48,997 nucleotides of DNA from Clostridia bacterium (GTDB lineage: Bacteria; Bacillota; Clostridia; Oscillospirales; CAG-272), in assembly GCA_017450965.1 (NCBI GenBank), contig JAFSSQ010000016.1, positions 1-48,997 of the forward strand, written 5' to 3'. A program made the translations under genes and the position numbers. Within the stretch, counting starts at the first letter, position 1. Each line of letters starts with the position of its first letter. This document shows positions 1 to 8,759 of the stretch, one piece after another. Under the pieces are notes generated by a model, which saw nothing but the letters and a program-made list of their open reading frames with translations, was not told the origin of the DNA and searched no databases.

Positions 1-646
1 CCTCGTCGGCGTTGCAGCAGACGTACTTTTTGCCGGCGGGCTGATTGGCGGCGAACTGCCACTTGTTGCCGGTGGGGAAGCCCGCGCCGCCGCGGCCGCG
101 GAGGCCGGAGGCTTTGACGGTGTCGATGACCTGCTGGGGGGTCATTTCGTTTAAGACCTTGGCAAGCGCCTGATAACCGTCGGTCCCGATGTATTCGTCG
201 ATGCTCTCGGGATCGATCACGCCGCAGTTGCGGAGCGCAACGCGGGTCTGCTTTTTATAGAAGGAAGTATTGTTGAGCGAATAGACGTCGGCGCCCGCGC
301 CGGAGTTGGCGCCGATGGTGTACTCCGCCACGATCTTGCCGCCGAGGATGTGCTCCTCGAAGACGCGCTTCGCCTTTTCGGCGTCCATCTTGACGTAGGT
401 TACCTTTTCCTTGCCCGGTTCCGTGATCTCCACCACGGGCTCGTACTGACAGATGCCGATACAGCCGGTCTGGGCGACGGTCACGTTCTTCTTGCCGGAA
501 GCGGCGAGCGCTTCTTCAAACGCGTCAAGGACGGGACGGGCGCCCGCCGCAAGACCGCAGGTGGCCAGACCGACAAGGATCTTGGTTCCGGCGGCGGCCC
601 CTTTCATCCTGTCGCGAATGGCGATAAGTTCTGCTAAACTGTTCAT
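1..646 (-). CDS. NADH-binding NuoF/HndC-like hydrogenase (or NADH dehydrogenase) subunit, 3'-truncated by window edge
   Basis: The first 215 residues are present; the gene runs off the left edge. It begins with ATG at 646-644 behind a GAGGAGAA ribosome site. Residues 20-80 form a thioredoxin-like 2Fe-2S domain (Cys30, Cys62, Cys66 visible). A glycine-rich FMN/NADH-binding stretch ([16 protein letters not shown]) follows near residue 190. Family knowledge: such subunits carry FMN and Fe-S clusters and pass electrons between NAD(P)H and an [FeFe] hydrogenase or complex-I-like partner in the cytoplasm. The NuoE-like partner lies 71 bp upstream on the same strand, so the two are one operon. Hydrogenase versus complex I cannot be decided because the catalytic subunit is outside the window; the lone E-F pair favours an electron-bifurcating or NADP-reducing hydrogenase. 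Confidence 0.9.
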   Translation of the reverse strand, partial: MNSLAELIAIRDRMKGAAAGTKILVGLATCGLAAGARPVLDAFEEALAASGKKNVTVAQTGCIGICQYEPVVEITEPGKEKVTYVKMDAEKAKRVFEEHILGGKIVAEYTIGANSGAGADVYSLNNTSFYKKQTRVALRNCGVIDPESIDEYIGTDGYQALAKVLNEMTPQQVIDTVKASGLRGRGGAGFPTGNKWQFAANQPAGKKYVCCNADE

Positions 647-717
647 TCTTATTTTTCTCCTCAATATGTTTAATGTAGACCGGAAAGACAGGTCTTCCGG
701 GCGATTTTGCGCGGCTT

Positions 718-1215
718 TTATTTGGTGTATTTGGAAAGAATACCCTCGACCTGCGCGACGTTGAGCCGCCCGTACACTTCGCCGTTGACGGTCATAACGG
801 GAGCAAGTCCGCACGCGCCGATGCAGCGGGTGGCCTCAAGGCTGTACTTGCCGTCGCGGGAGGTCTCGCCCACGCCGAGGTTCAGCACGGAGGAGATTTT
901 GTCCAGCACCCCGCCGGAGCCCTTGACGTAGCAGGCGGTGCCGAGGCAAACGGAAATGGCAACCTGTCCCTTCGGGTTGAGAGAGAACTGGGAATAGAAG
1001 GTGGAGACGCCGTACGCCTCCTCAAAGGGGACGCCGAGACCGGCGGCAACGCGGCGCTGGACCTCTTCGGGAAGATACCCGTAGATCTCCTGCGCGCCCT
1101 GCAGCACGGGCATCAGAGCGCCGGGTTCGTCTTTGTGCTCGGCGATCAGCTTGTCCAGAGCAAGCGCCTGCTCCTGCGTTCCGCTGAACGCCACGGTGGT
1201 CGGTTTCTTTTTCAT
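718..1215 (-). CDS. NuoE/HndA-like 2Fe-2S thioredoxin-fold subunit
   Basis: A 165-residue protein of normal length for the 24-kDa NuoE/HndA family. The four cluster ligands are Cys90 and Cys95 (motif CLGTAC) and Cys131 and Cys135 (motif CIGAC). The N-terminal 80 residues are the helical part that packs on the F subunit. It relays electrons in a cytoplasmic NADH-linked hydrogenase or dehydrogenase together with the gene that follows at 646. The ATG at 1215 has an AGGAGG site about 8 bases upstream. A consensus promoter lies about 80 bp further upstream (1297-1325), so this is the first gene of the operon. Confidence 0.93.
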   Translation of the reverse strand: MKKKPTTVAFSGTQEQALALDKLIAEHKDEPGALMPVLQGAQEIYGYLPEEVQRRVAAGLGVPFEEAYGVSTFYSQFSLNPKGQVAISVCLGTACYVKGSGGVLDKISSVLNLGVGETSRDGKYSLEATRCIGACGLAPVMTVNGEVYGRLNVAQVEGILSKYTK

Positions 1216-1296
1216 GTGCGGTTCTGCCTCCTGAAAATCATTCGGATATTTGATGCCGGCAGGGGTCGGTGCGCCGGCTTTGCGAGATCGTTAATT

Positions 1297-1325
1297 ATTA
1301 TACAATACGAAAAAGAAAAAGTCTA
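1297..1325 (-). promoter_or_regulatory. Sigma-A promoter of the hydrogenase-type operon
   Basis: On the minus strand TAGACT (1325-1320), a 17-bp spacer and a perfect TATAAT (1302-1297) sit upstream of the gene starting at 1215, giving a leader of about 75 nt. The 1216-1535 interval between divergent operons is AT-rich and otherwise holds only the plus-strand promoter at 1476-1504; no gene or structured RNA was seen in it. Confidence 0.75.
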
Positions 1326-1475
1326 TACCTTTTCGGTGAAAAAATTTATTTTTTAACAAAAAATGTTCTTTTTTCTCCGACGGAAAAAAAGTGCCGAAAC
1401 AGAGGAAAAAAGCGGGAGAAAAGTTGGGCGGTTTCCCGATTGAGAGAACAAAAGGTCAGCTTTGAAAAAACAGGA

Positions 1476-1504
1476 TTGCTATCGTGAAGAAAAAATGTTA
1501 TGAT
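1476..1504 (+). promoter_or_regulatory. Candidate promoter of the arabinan operon
   Basis: TTGCTA (1476-1481), a 17-bp spacer and TATGAT (1499-1504) lie 32 bp before the GTG start of the AraC-type regulator. It would drive the regulator and the three glycosidase genes behind it as one transcript. Confidence 0.6.
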
Positions 1505-1535
1505 AAGATAAAAAGGAAAGTGAGGTGAGTGCGCC

Positions 1536-2327
1536 GTGGACTTCACCCTGGAGCAGTGTATGCACCTGAAGCGTCAGGAAAAAGGCTTCTCCATCACGCG
1601 GGACCGGGTCAAGTGTTATCTCTTCTGCCATTTCATCAATCCCGTCGACGTGGTCAGTCAGGGGAAGCTCATCCGCACCTCTGCCAACGCCTGTATGCTC
1701 TGGACGCCGGGGAGCCCCGTTTTTTACAAAGCGGAGATCATTTATCTCTTTCACAATTTCATCCATTTTCAGGTGGACGATCCGGAGGCGTTCGCCCGGA
1801 TCGGCGTTCCGCTCAACCGTCTGTTCTATACCGAAATGCAGGACCGGATCACACGCACGGTGGAGCAGCTCGAGTTTTTCCTCGGGCTCGGGGAGCAGGA
1901 GCGCAAACCCCAGCTCAGCGAGATGCTTTCCGATCTTTTCACCGGGCTCACGGAGGAGCAGAAGAATCAGCGCATCACCATCGGCCGCAGCACGCATTAC
2001 GCGTTTGACAACCTGCGCAGCATGATCTACATTTCCCCCGCGGAGTGGAGCGTGGAGAAGATGGCGGAGTACGTCTACCTCTCCCGATCCTATTTTTCCA
2101 TCCGCTATAAAGAATACTACGGCGTCTCGCCGAACGAGGATCTGATCCAGGCCTCTCTGCTTCTGGCGGTCCGCCTTTTGACGACGACCCGGATCCAGGT
2201 CACGGACGTTGCGTATGAATGCGGTTTCCGCAGTCTCGAGTATTTCATCCGTCTCTTCAAGAGCAAGTACGGGGTCACGCCCGGCAAATACAGAGAACTC
2301 AATCTGATCGAGGAGGAGAACGGATGA
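1536..2327 (+). CDS. AraC-family transcriptional regulator of the arabinan operon
   Basis: This 263-residue protein has an N-terminal cupin-like sensor domain (about 1-150) and a C-terminal double helix-turn-helix of the AraC/XylS type (about 165-260; the second helix pair reads DVAYECGFRSLEYFIRLFKS). The GTG start at 1536 is chosen because GAGGTGA lies 7 bases upstream; no ATG with a ribosome site exists nearby. Its stop overlaps the start of the first GH43 gene by 4 bases (ATGA), so the regulator is translationally coupled to the enzymes it probably controls. The effector is likely a sugar released from arabinan; this is inferred from the neighbours, not from the protein. Confidence 0.9.
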   Translation: MDFTLEQCMHLKRQEKGFSITRDRVKCYLFCHFINPVDVVSQGKLIRTSANACMLWTPGSPVFYKAEIIYLFHNFIHFQVDDPEAFARIGVPLNRLFYTEMQDRITRTVEQLEFFLGLGEQERKPQLSEMLSDLFTGLTEEQKNQRITIGRSTHYAFDNLRSMIYISPAEWSVEKMAEYVYLSRSYFSIRYKEYYGVSPNEDLIQASLLLAVRLLTTTRIQVTDVAYECGFRSLEYFIRLFKSKYGVTPGKYRELNLIEEENG

Positions 2328-3850
2328 AAGAAACAAACAATCGGAACCGGGTAAGACTCCTCTCGCTTTCTCTCTTGTCCGCGATCCTCTTTTCCGCCGT
2401 TTCCTGCGCCGCGGGACCGGTCGATCCCGGTGCTGCGGAGAGCGCGGCGGAGACAGAGGCGGGATCAGACGCTCCGCTCCCGTTTGAGGACGGCGCGGTC
2501 TACCGGATCGAAACGCCCGGATGGTACGCGCTTTCCGGCGGCGATTACGGCGCGGCGGAAAACGCCGGGGTCCTGACCTACGGGACGGCGGACGATCTCA
2601 ACCAGCTTTGGCGCGTTCACGTCGCCGGCGGCGGGATCCTTTTCGAGAATATGAGCGCCGGGCTTTATCTCAACGTCCGGACGGACTCCAAAAAAGAGGG
2701 AGCGCCCCTCGCTCTCAACTCCCGCAGCGAGATCCGCTCGCAGCTCTGGACCGCCGCCCCGGCCGAAGGGAAGGAAAACGCGTTTTTCCTGCAAAACGCG
2801 GCGACCGGCGGCTTTGCGAAGGATACGGCGGAGGAAACGACGGGAACCGCTGTCCAGACGCTTCTCTCGGAGGACGCGACGCCGTGGACCTTCAAAAAGA
2901 TCGCGGGACCGGATACGGTGTTTCCGCGCGTCCTGATCCTCTCCGGGGACTACGTTTCCGCCGCGAACTGCCCCGAGATCCGCAAGATCGGCGGCGTCTA
3001 TTACAACTTCAATCAGGCGGGCGGGATCGCGATCAAGCGTTCCTCCGATCTCAGGCGCTGGACCAGCGTCGGTACCGTGGTGCAAACGACCCCGGACTGG
3101 CTCCGGAAGGGGGGCTACGGTTCGATCTGGGCGCCCGGCTGTTATCTCGTCGGCGATACGCTCCGCTGCTATTACGCGGTCTCCTCTTTCGGCTCGCAAA
3201 ACTCCGCGATCGGGATGGCGTACTGCGCAAACGGCAATCCCGCAAGCGACTGGAAGGACGGCGGGATGGTCATCTCCTCCAAAGCGGGCGATCCGTACAA
3301 CTGCATCGACCCGAATATCTTTGTTGAAGACGACGGGACGACCTATCTGATCTTCGGCTCCTACTGGACGGGGATCTATATGCGGAAGATCGATCCCGCG
3401 ACCGGCCTGCTTGACGAAACGGATCCTACGCTCTGGCATCTTGCGCAGGGGCAGGGGGAGATGGAAGCGCCCTATCTGATCAAAAAGGACGGCTATTATT
3501 ATCTTTTCGTCGCGATGGGCAACATCTCAAAAAACGATACCTATCACTGGGCGGTCGGAAGGAGCGAAAGCCTGTTCGGCCCCTATCTGGACAAAAAGGG
3601 AAACCCGATGCTGGAGGGGAACGTCTTCGCTCTCACCGAGTATAAAAACGGGGTGCAGCGCGTCGGGCACGCGCAGTGTTTCCTCGACGACGACGGGACG
3701 TATTATATGGTGGCGGAGTCCTGGAGGGACCGTTTTGACCCGACCTGCAAGGTATCCCTCCATATCAGCACGATCGTGTGGAACGATCAGGGCTGGCCCG
3801 TGACCGCCCTGGCAAGAGATCTCCCCCGCGAACTGGCGGGAAAGAAATAA
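2324..3850 (+). CDS. Lipoprotein: ricin-type lectin-like domain + GH43 arabinanase-like domain (first of two paralogues)
   Basis: A 508-residue lipoprotein: signal peptide with lipid-anchored Cys28, a Ser/Ala/Glu linker, a beta-trefoil (ricin/CBM13-like) domain at about 50-195 (QLW repeats), and a GH43 five-bladed propeller at about 200-508. GH43 landmarks match endo-1,5-alpha-L-arabinanases: IWAPGCYL, SSFGSQNSAIGMA, IDPNIF with Asp329 (expected pKa modulator) and EAPYL with Glu381 (expected general acid). The expected general base, Asp in the family's HDP motif, aligns by eye with Cys216 in NCPE. The enzyme may be inactive, altered or mainly glycan-binding. The ATG at 2324 (GAGGAGAA just upstream) is preferred over an in-frame upstream start inside the regulator. 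It is strongly similar to the next gene, so a tandem duplication. Confidence 0.88.
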   Translation: MKETNNRNRVRLLSLSLLSAILFSAVSCAAGPVDPGAAESAAETEAGSDAPLPFEDGAVYRIETPGWYALSGGDYGAAENAGVLTYGTADDLNQLWRVHVAGGGILFENMSAGLYLNVRTDSKKEGAPLALNSRSEIRSQLWTAAPAEGKENAFFLQNAATGGFAKDTAEETTGTAVQTLLSEDATPWTFKKIAGPDTVFPRVLILSGDYVSAANCPEIRKIGGVYYNFNQAGGIAIKRSSDLRRWTSVGTVVQTTPDWLRKGGYGSIWAPGCYLVGDTLRCYYAVSSFGSQNSAIGMAYCANGNPASDWKDGGMVISSKAGDPYNCIDPNIFVEDDGTTYLIFGSYWTGIYMRKIDPATGLLDETDPTLWHLAQGQGEMEAPYLIKKDGYYYLFVAMGNISKNDTYHWAVGRSESLFGPYLDKKGNPMLEGNVFALTEYKNGVQRVGHAQCFLDDDGTYYMVAESWRDRFDPTCKVSLHISTIVWNDQGWPVTALARDLPRELAGKK

Positions 3851-5473
3851 ATGAACGAAGAAAGGAAACGCGCGAAGATGAAGCAAAGTGAAAAAAAGCG
3901 GCGCGGCGAACGGATCAAAGCGTTCGCGGCGGCAGCGATGGCGCTCGTTCTGCTCCTTCCGGTCCTTCTCGTTACCGTCTCCTGCGACAGCGGACCGGGC
4001 GAGGAAACGACGGCGAGCGAGGGGACGGAAAGCGCGGGAGCGCCCGATACCACGACGGATCCGGGAGGGACGACGATGACGCAACCGTTTGAAGAAGGCG
4101 CTGTTTATAAACTGGAGAACGCACTGTATTTCGCTCTTGCCGGCGATGATTACGGCGCGCTCCAGAACGCGGAGGTCATTACCTACGCGAGCAAGTCCGA
4201 GCTCAGCCAGCTCTGGCGCGCCCACCTGACGGAGGACGGCGTTATGCTGGAAAATCTCAGCGCCGGACTCTATCTGACCGTCAAGGCGGATTCGAAAAGC
4301 GAGGGGTCGCTCATCAGTCTCACCTTCCAGAATAAGGACCGCTCGCAGGTATGGCGCGTCCTTCCCGCCGAAGGGGAGGGTCTCTTCCTTTTGCAGAACG
4401 TGAAGACGGAAGGGTATCTCGGCGAAAAAGAGGTCGAGATCACGGGGAACGTCGTTCAGAAGCTGGACAGAAGCGGCGCAACGGCGTGGGCCGTTAAAAA
4501 AGCGGCGGAAGCCGATACCGTTTTTCCGCGCGTGCTGATCCTCTCCGGGGATTACCGATCCGCCACCAGCACGCCGGAGGTCCGCAAGGTCAACGGGGTC
4601 TACTATTCTTATAATATGACGGGCGCGATCACGATCAAGCGTTCAAACGATCTGAAAAACTGGACAAAGCTCGGCACCGTCTTTTCGACCAGACCCACGT
4701 GGCTGAAAGAAGCGACGGGCGGGTCCGATGCGATCTGGGCGCCCGGCTGCTATCTGGTCGGCGGTATGCTCCGCTGTTATTACGCGACCTCCTCCTCCGG
4801 CTCGCAGAACTCCGCGATCGGGATGGCGTATTCCGCGACGAACAATCCCATCGTCGGCTGGAAGGACGGCGGCATGGTCATCGCCTCCAAATCGGGCGAT
4901 CCCTACAACTGCATCGACCCGAATATCTTTGTCGAGGACGACGGCAGCACCTATCTGATCTTCGGCTCCGCCTGGACGGGGATCTATATGCGGAAGATCG
5001 ACCCGGAGACCGGGCTGCTCGATGAAAAGGACACCACCCTCTGGCACCTCGCGCAATCGTCGGAAAAGATGGAGGCGCCCTATCTGATCAAAAAGGACGG
5101 ATACTATTATCTTTTCCTCGCGATGGGGTATCTCAACGACGAGAACAAAGCCAAAACGATGCCGTACCGCTGGGCGGTCGGCAGGAGCGAAAGCCTGTTC
5201 GGCCCTTACGTAGACAAAAACGGCAAGCCGCTGCTCGAGGGGTATACCTCCACGCTCACCGAGAATAAACCGGGGATCCAGGGCGTCGCACACGCGCAGT
5301 GTTTTCTCGACGACGACGGTACCTACTATATGGTGGCGGAGTCCTGGGAGGACCGCAGCGTATCGAAGACCCCGGTCGTCCTGCATATCAGCACGATCGT
5401 GTGGAACGAGCAGGGCTGGCCCGTGACCGCGCTGGCAAAGGACGTGATCCGGGAACTTGCCGGAAAGAAATAA
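3851..5473 (+). CDS. Lipoprotein: lectin-like domain + GH43 arabinanase-like domain (second paralogue)
   Basis: A 540-residue paralogue of the preceding protein with the same order: signal peptide with lipid Cys45, low-complexity Thr/Glu linker, beta-trefoil lectin-like domain (about 75-220) and GH43 domain (about 225-540). Asp356 (IDPNIF) and Glu408 (EAPYL) correspond to the pKa modulator and general acid. The general-base position aligns with Thr241 in STPE, so both copies lost the canonical Asp while keeping a Pro-Glu pair just after it. The ATG at 3851 abuts the upstream stop. A second in-frame ATG at 3878 has AAAGGA 11 bases upstream and would give a more usual signal peptide; either is possible. 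It probably acts outside the cell, anchored to the membrane. Confidence 0.88.
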   Translation: MNEERKRAKMKQSEKKRRGERIKAFAAAAMALVLLLPVLLVTVSCDSGPGEETTASEGTESAGAPDTTTDPGGTTMTQPFEEGAVYKLENALYFALAGDDYGALQNAEVITYASKSELSQLWRAHLTEDGVMLENLSAGLYLTVKADSKSEGSLISLTFQNKDRSQVWRVLPAEGEGLFLLQNVKTEGYLGEKEVEITGNVVQKLDRSGATAWAVKKAAEADTVFPRVLILSGDYRSATSTPEVRKVNGVYYSYNMTGAITIKRSNDLKNWTKLGTVFSTRPTWLKEATGGSDAIWAPGCYLVGGMLRCYYATSSSGSQNSAIGMAYSATNNPIVGWKDGGMVIASKSGDPYNCIDPNIFVEDDGSTYLIFGSAWTGIYMRKIDPETGLLDEKDTTLWHLAQSSEKMEAPYLIKKDGYYYLFLAMGYLNDENKAKTMPYRWAVGRSESLFGPYVDKNGKPLLEGYTSTLTENKPGIQGVAHAQCFLDDDGTYYMVAESWEDRSVSKTPVVLHISTIVWNEQGWPVTALAKDVIRELAGKK

Positions 5474-5509
5474 AAACCATCCGATCAGAACGGATTGAAG
5501 GAGAAAAAA

Positions 5510-7018
5510 ATGAAGAAGACAGTTTTGCACGCGGACAGGTATTTCGGCGGAACGCCGATCGACAAACGCATTTTCGGTTCGTTTGCCGAGCACATGGGAC
5601 GTCTCGTTTACGGCGGAATGTATCAGCCGAGCCATGCCACGGCGGATGAAAACGGCTTCCGCGGCGACGTGATCGATCTGGTGAAGGAGCAGGGCGTGAC
5701 GGCGCTGCGCTATCCGGGCGGCAACTTCGTTTCCGCTTACCGTTGGGAGGATACCGTCGGCGATCCCGCGACCCGCCCGGTCCGCACCGAGCCCGCGTGG
5801 AAGAACATCGAGACCAATCAGTTCGGTCTCAACGAGTTTATGACCTGGTGCCGCAAAACGGGGATCGAACCGATCATGGCGATCAACCTCGGCACGAGAG
5901 GGACGGACGCCGCGCGCGATCTTCTGGAATACTGCAATATGCCGGTCGGGACGAAGTTTTCCGACTGGCGCGCCTCCCACGGCTTCAAGGATCCCCATAA
6001 CGTCCGGATGTGGTGCCTCGGCAACGAGATGGACGGCGTGTGGCAGATCGGGCACCGTTCTGCCTTTGAGTACGGCTCCTCCGCCGTGCAGGCGGGGCGC
6101 CTGATGAAGCGGATCGACCCGACCCTGCAGCTTGTCGTCTGCGGCAGCGCGGGCATGGTCGTGCCGACCTTCGCCGCCTGGGACGCGGAGGTCCTGGAGC
6201 AGACCTACGACGTCGCGGATTTTATTTCCGTGCATACCTATTTCGACAACCGCAACAAGACCCCGCAGGATTCCGCCGTTTTTCTCAGCGCGTCGAACAA
6301 TCTTGACAAGCAGATCAACGCGATCATCGCGACCTGCGACTACGTCAAGGCCAAGCTCCGCAAAAAGACGACGGTCAACCTCAGCGTGGACGAGTGGAAC
6401 GTTGTGTACCGCCCGCACGGGAAGGTGCCGGACGTGGACTGGACCTTCGCTCCGCACCAGATCGAGGACGTTTACAATCTCGAGGACGCGCTGGTCGTCG
6501 CCTCCTCTCTCATGACGCTGATGCGCCACGCGGACCGCGTCAAGATCGCCTGCCAGGCCCAGTTGGTCAACGTGATCGCGCCGATCATGACCTCCGACGA
6601 CAAAGCGTGGCGGCAGACCATCTTCTACCCGTTTGCGGAGATGAGCCGCTGGGGGAGAGGCGAGATCCTGCCCCTGGTCTCTGACGGGGAGACCTACGAG
6701 GCGGGTGTGTACGGCACCTCGCCTCTGCTTGACGCGATCCTGACCGAGGACAAGGAAAACGGCACGCTCACTCTGTTTGCGGTCAACCGTTCGCTCGACG
6801 AGGAGAACGAGATCACGCTGGATCTGCGCCAGTTTGAAGGCTGCCGCGTGAAGCTTCATTCCGTTCTCAACAGCGAGGGGCTCCGCGATACCAATACCGA
6901 GGAGAACCCGGACAAGGTCCGTTCCGAGGCGCGCGGCGACGCAAAGCTGGAGGGCGGGATCCTGACCGCTCACCTTGAAAAGCATTCCTTCAATACGATC
7001 GTTCTCGCGAAAAACTGA
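5510..7018 (+). CDS. abfA: GH51 alpha-L-arabinofuranosidase
   Basis: A 502-residue protein of the usual length for family GH51. It has no signal peptide, so it acts in the cytoplasm and releases terminal alpha-L-arabinofuranose from imported arabino-oligosaccharides. Catalytic residues are visible: acid/base Glu173 in CLGNEMDG and nucleophile Glu295 in SVDEWN. The (beta/alpha)8 barrel is followed by the C-terminal beta-sandwich (about 390-502). The ATG at 5510 follows AAGGAG with a 6-base gap; an in-frame TTG at 5495 is rejected because it lies upstream of that site. It is the last gene of the operon, 36 bp after the second GH43 gene and followed by a strong terminator. It completes an extracellular-to-intracellular arabinan route. 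Confidence 0.95.
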   Translation: MKKTVLHADRYFGGTPIDKRIFGSFAEHMGRLVYGGMYQPSHATADENGFRGDVIDLVKEQGVTALRYPGGNFVSAYRWEDTVGDPATRPVRTEPAWKNIETNQFGLNEFMTWCRKTGIEPIMAINLGTRGTDAARDLLEYCNMPVGTKFSDWRASHGFKDPHNVRMWCLGNEMDGVWQIGHRSAFEYGSSAVQAGRLMKRIDPTLQLVVCGSAGMVVPTFAAWDAEVLEQTYDVADFISVHTYFDNRNKTPQDSAVFLSASNNLDKQINAIIATCDYVKAKLRKKTTVNLSVDEWNVVYRPHGKVPDVDWTFAPHQIEDVYNLEDALVVASSLMTLMRHADRVKIACQAQLVNVIAPIMTSDDKAWRQTIFYPFAEMSRWGRGEILPLVSDGETYEAGVYGTSPLLDAILTEDKENGTLTLFAVNRSLDEENEITLDLRQFEGCRVKLHSVLNSEGLRDTNTEENPDKVRSEARGDAKLEGGILTAHLEKHSFNTIVLAKN

Positions 7019-7025
7019 AACAAAA

Positions 7026-7062
7026 AAAGAAGACGGACACAGGCGTCCGCCTTCTTTTTTTT
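7026..7062. terminator. Bidirectional terminator between the arabinan operon and the SLH gene
   Basis: AAGAAG plus CGGAC pair with GTCCG plus CTTCTT, followed by eight T on the plus strand and preceded by an A-run that serves the convergent minus-strand gene. Confidence 0.85.
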
Positions 7063-7067
7063 GCGCG

Positions 7068-8327
7068 TCAGCCCGCGCGTCTCGCCGCGGAGAGGAGAAC
7101 GGCGCAGTCGTCGCGCCGCAGCGTTTCTCCGGCGGCAAAGGATCCGCCGCTCGGCAAAAGGAGCCCGCAGGAGAGGGCGGAGTCGAGCGCCGCGGTTTTT
7201 TCGGACGTTCCCTCCTCCGCGGAGGCGGGAAGGGAAGCAAGTCCGAAAACGCGCGCGCAGATCACCGCGGCTTCCGCGCGGCTGATCGGAGCGTTCGGAT
7301 CAAGGAGCCGTTCGTTTTCCGCGCTCGGCTCCCAAAAGCCTCCAAAGAGCGCCGTGCAGACGGCGGGCAGATACTTTTGCGGGATCTCGCCGCGGTCGTC
7401 ATAGACGGAGACGGCTTCCTTGCGGTAAAACGAAGTGTCGATCCCGGCGGCGGCGAGGCAGCTTGCGGCAAACTCCGCGCGTGAGACGGCCTGCTCCGGC
7501 TCAAAATAGAGCGCGCCGCCGACAAAAGACGCCTGCATATACCCGTTTGCGCACGCGCTCACGGCGGCGTTTTCCTTGCCCGTTCCGGTCATATCCGCGA
7601 GAGAAATGCCGGATTTGTTTTTTGCGATGCGGATATTCACGGTCGCCACCTTGCTGTAATTGCCGTATTCGTCGCATACGACGTAGGAAAAACTGTCTTT
7701 TCCGGTATAGTTTTTGTTCGGGGTATAACGGAAGTCCCCGCTCGCGGCGTCAAAAAGCTCCAGCGTTCCTTTTGCCGGCGCTTTGACGATGCGGTAGGTG
7801 AGGCCGTCGTTTTCCGGATCGCTTGCGGGTAAATAGGAGGAAACGGGAACGTCGCGGAAGGTCTCAAGAGAAGCGAGAGCCCCTTCGGGCGCCGCCGCGG
7901 GCGCCTCGTTGATCCGGTCAAGGAAGATAAGGGAGCAGGTCAGATCCGCCAGGGCGTACTTTTCGGGGAGGGAGAAAGTGAAGGCCGAGGACGGAACGTT
8001 ATCGTCCGCCGCGCGGAAGGAGAGATATTTCAGCATGCTCCGGCGGATCGTCTGGCCTTCCGCCAGCCGCGTATCGCCGAGATAGAGCGCCCCGTCCTCC
8101 GCCGGGGGGAGGGAGGTGATCGTCAGGGAGGAAAAGTCGGCAAGTCCGACGGCCTGCGAGAAGTCGGTGGGGGTAAAGAGAATGTCCGAGCCGGCAAGGC
8201 CCGCTTTGACCATCACAAAATGCCCGGAAAGGACCTCAAGCGCCGGAGACGCGGTCGCGGCGCCGACCGGGATCGCCGCCGGGAAACAGAGGGCGAGGGA
8301 GAGCAAGAGAGGAAGAAGACGTTTCAT
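7068..8327 (-). CDS. Secreted surface protein with cadherin-like/Big_9 domain and SLH repeats
   Basis: This 419-residue protein has a Sec signal peptide (cleaved near residue 23, VGAATA). An uncharacterised beta-rich region follows to about 145. Next comes an Ig-like 'Big_9/cadherin-like' module at about 150-235 (DPENDGLTYRIV, GDFRYTPNKNYTGKDSFSYVV). Two S-layer homology-like segments fill the C-terminus, about 260-419 (VSRAEFAASCLAAAGI, ISRAEAAVICARVFG). SLH modules normally bind pyruvylated secondary wall polymers, so the protein is predicted at the cell wall surface; a third repeat may be degenerate. The ATG at 8327 has AAGGAGAT just upstream. It is a single-gene unit divergent from cotJABC. 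Function beyond adhesion or scaffolding is unknown. Confidence 0.8.
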   Translation of the reverse strand: MKRLLPLLLSLALCFPAAIPVGAATASPALEVLSGHFVMVKAGLAGSDILFTPTDFSQAVGLADFSSLTITSLPPAEDGALYLGDTRLAEGQTIRRSMLKYLSFRAADDNVPSSAFTFSLPEKYALADLTCSLIFLDRINEAPAAAPEGALASLETFRDVPVSSYLPASDPENDGLTYRIVKAPAKGTLELFDAASGDFRYTPNKNYTGKDSFSYVVCDEYGNYSKVATVNIRIAKNKSGISLADMTGTGKENAAVSACANGYMQASFVGGALYFEPEQAVSRAEFAASCLAAAGIDTSFYRKEAVSVYDDRGEIPQKYLPAVCTALFGGFWEPSAENERLLDPNAPISRAEAAVICARVFGLASLPASAEEGTSEKTAALDSALSCGLLLPSGGSFAAGETLRRDDCAVLLSAARRAG

Positions 8328-8462
8328 AGGGATCTCCTTTTTTTTGAATGAATGTACCCATAGTTTGCCCGCCGGGCAGGGAAGTATACGGTCCCGTCAC
8401 GCAAAAAGGCACGCGTTCATAAAATGAAAACAGCGGGAAACCGTCCCGCAAAAGGAGAAAGT
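8328..8462. promoter_or_regulatory. Divergent control region between the SLH gene and cotJABC
   Basis: CATAAAAT at 8418-8425 (plus) resembles the -10 element of the mother-cell sporulation factor sigma-E, the expected driver of cotJ; a matching -35 is not clear. A perfect 6-bp hairpin (GCGGGA/TCCCGC, 8433-8449) sits just before the cotJA ribosome site AAAGGAGA and may shape its translation. No sigma-A promoter for the SLH gene is obvious. Confidence 0.35.
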
Positions 8463-8759
8463 ATGCAACGATACGCAAACGACGATCCGCGCACGCCGCT
8501 GGAGAGGATCCGGCAAACGGGCGGCGCCCGGGCGAGCAGGCGGTTCGTCCCGATGGAGGCGGCCGCCGCGGCGGGATCGCCCCAAAACGGCGAAAAGGAG
8601 CTTGCGACGCCGCAGGGGTGCGTCCGAACGCCATCGCTTGCCGCGGTCTACGCCCCCCGCCAGTCCTTTGAGGGGCTCTATACGCCTCAGCAGGCGCTTG
8701 GCGCGGGCACCCTGTTTTCGGGGCTCGACAAACCGTTCCGGGGAGGGATGAAAGGATGA
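8463..8759 (+). CDS. cotJA: Spore coat-associated protein CotJA
   Basis: A 98-residue protein whose last 40 residues match CotJA: LAAVYAPRQSFEGLYTP, ALGAGTLFSGLDKPF. The N-terminal half is a poorly conserved, basic and Ala-rich extension. The ATG at 8463 is chosen for the AAAGGAGA site 4 bases upstream. In Bacillus and Clostridia cotJABC is made in the mother cell and its products join the spore coat. The stop overlaps the cotJB start (ATGA), indicating coupling. This gene is among the clearest signs in the window that the organism sporulates. Confidence 0.88.
   Translation: MQRYANDDPRTPLERIRQTGGARASRRFVPMEAAAAAGSPQNGEKELATPQGCVRTPSLAAVYAPRQSFEGLYTPQQALGAGTLFSGLDKPFRGGMKG

Noticed and set aside
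4643-7240. An 865-codon minus-strand frame over the GH43 and GH51 genes
   Set aside because: Shadow of well-supported genes on the plus strand; it even crosses the bidirectional terminator at 7026.
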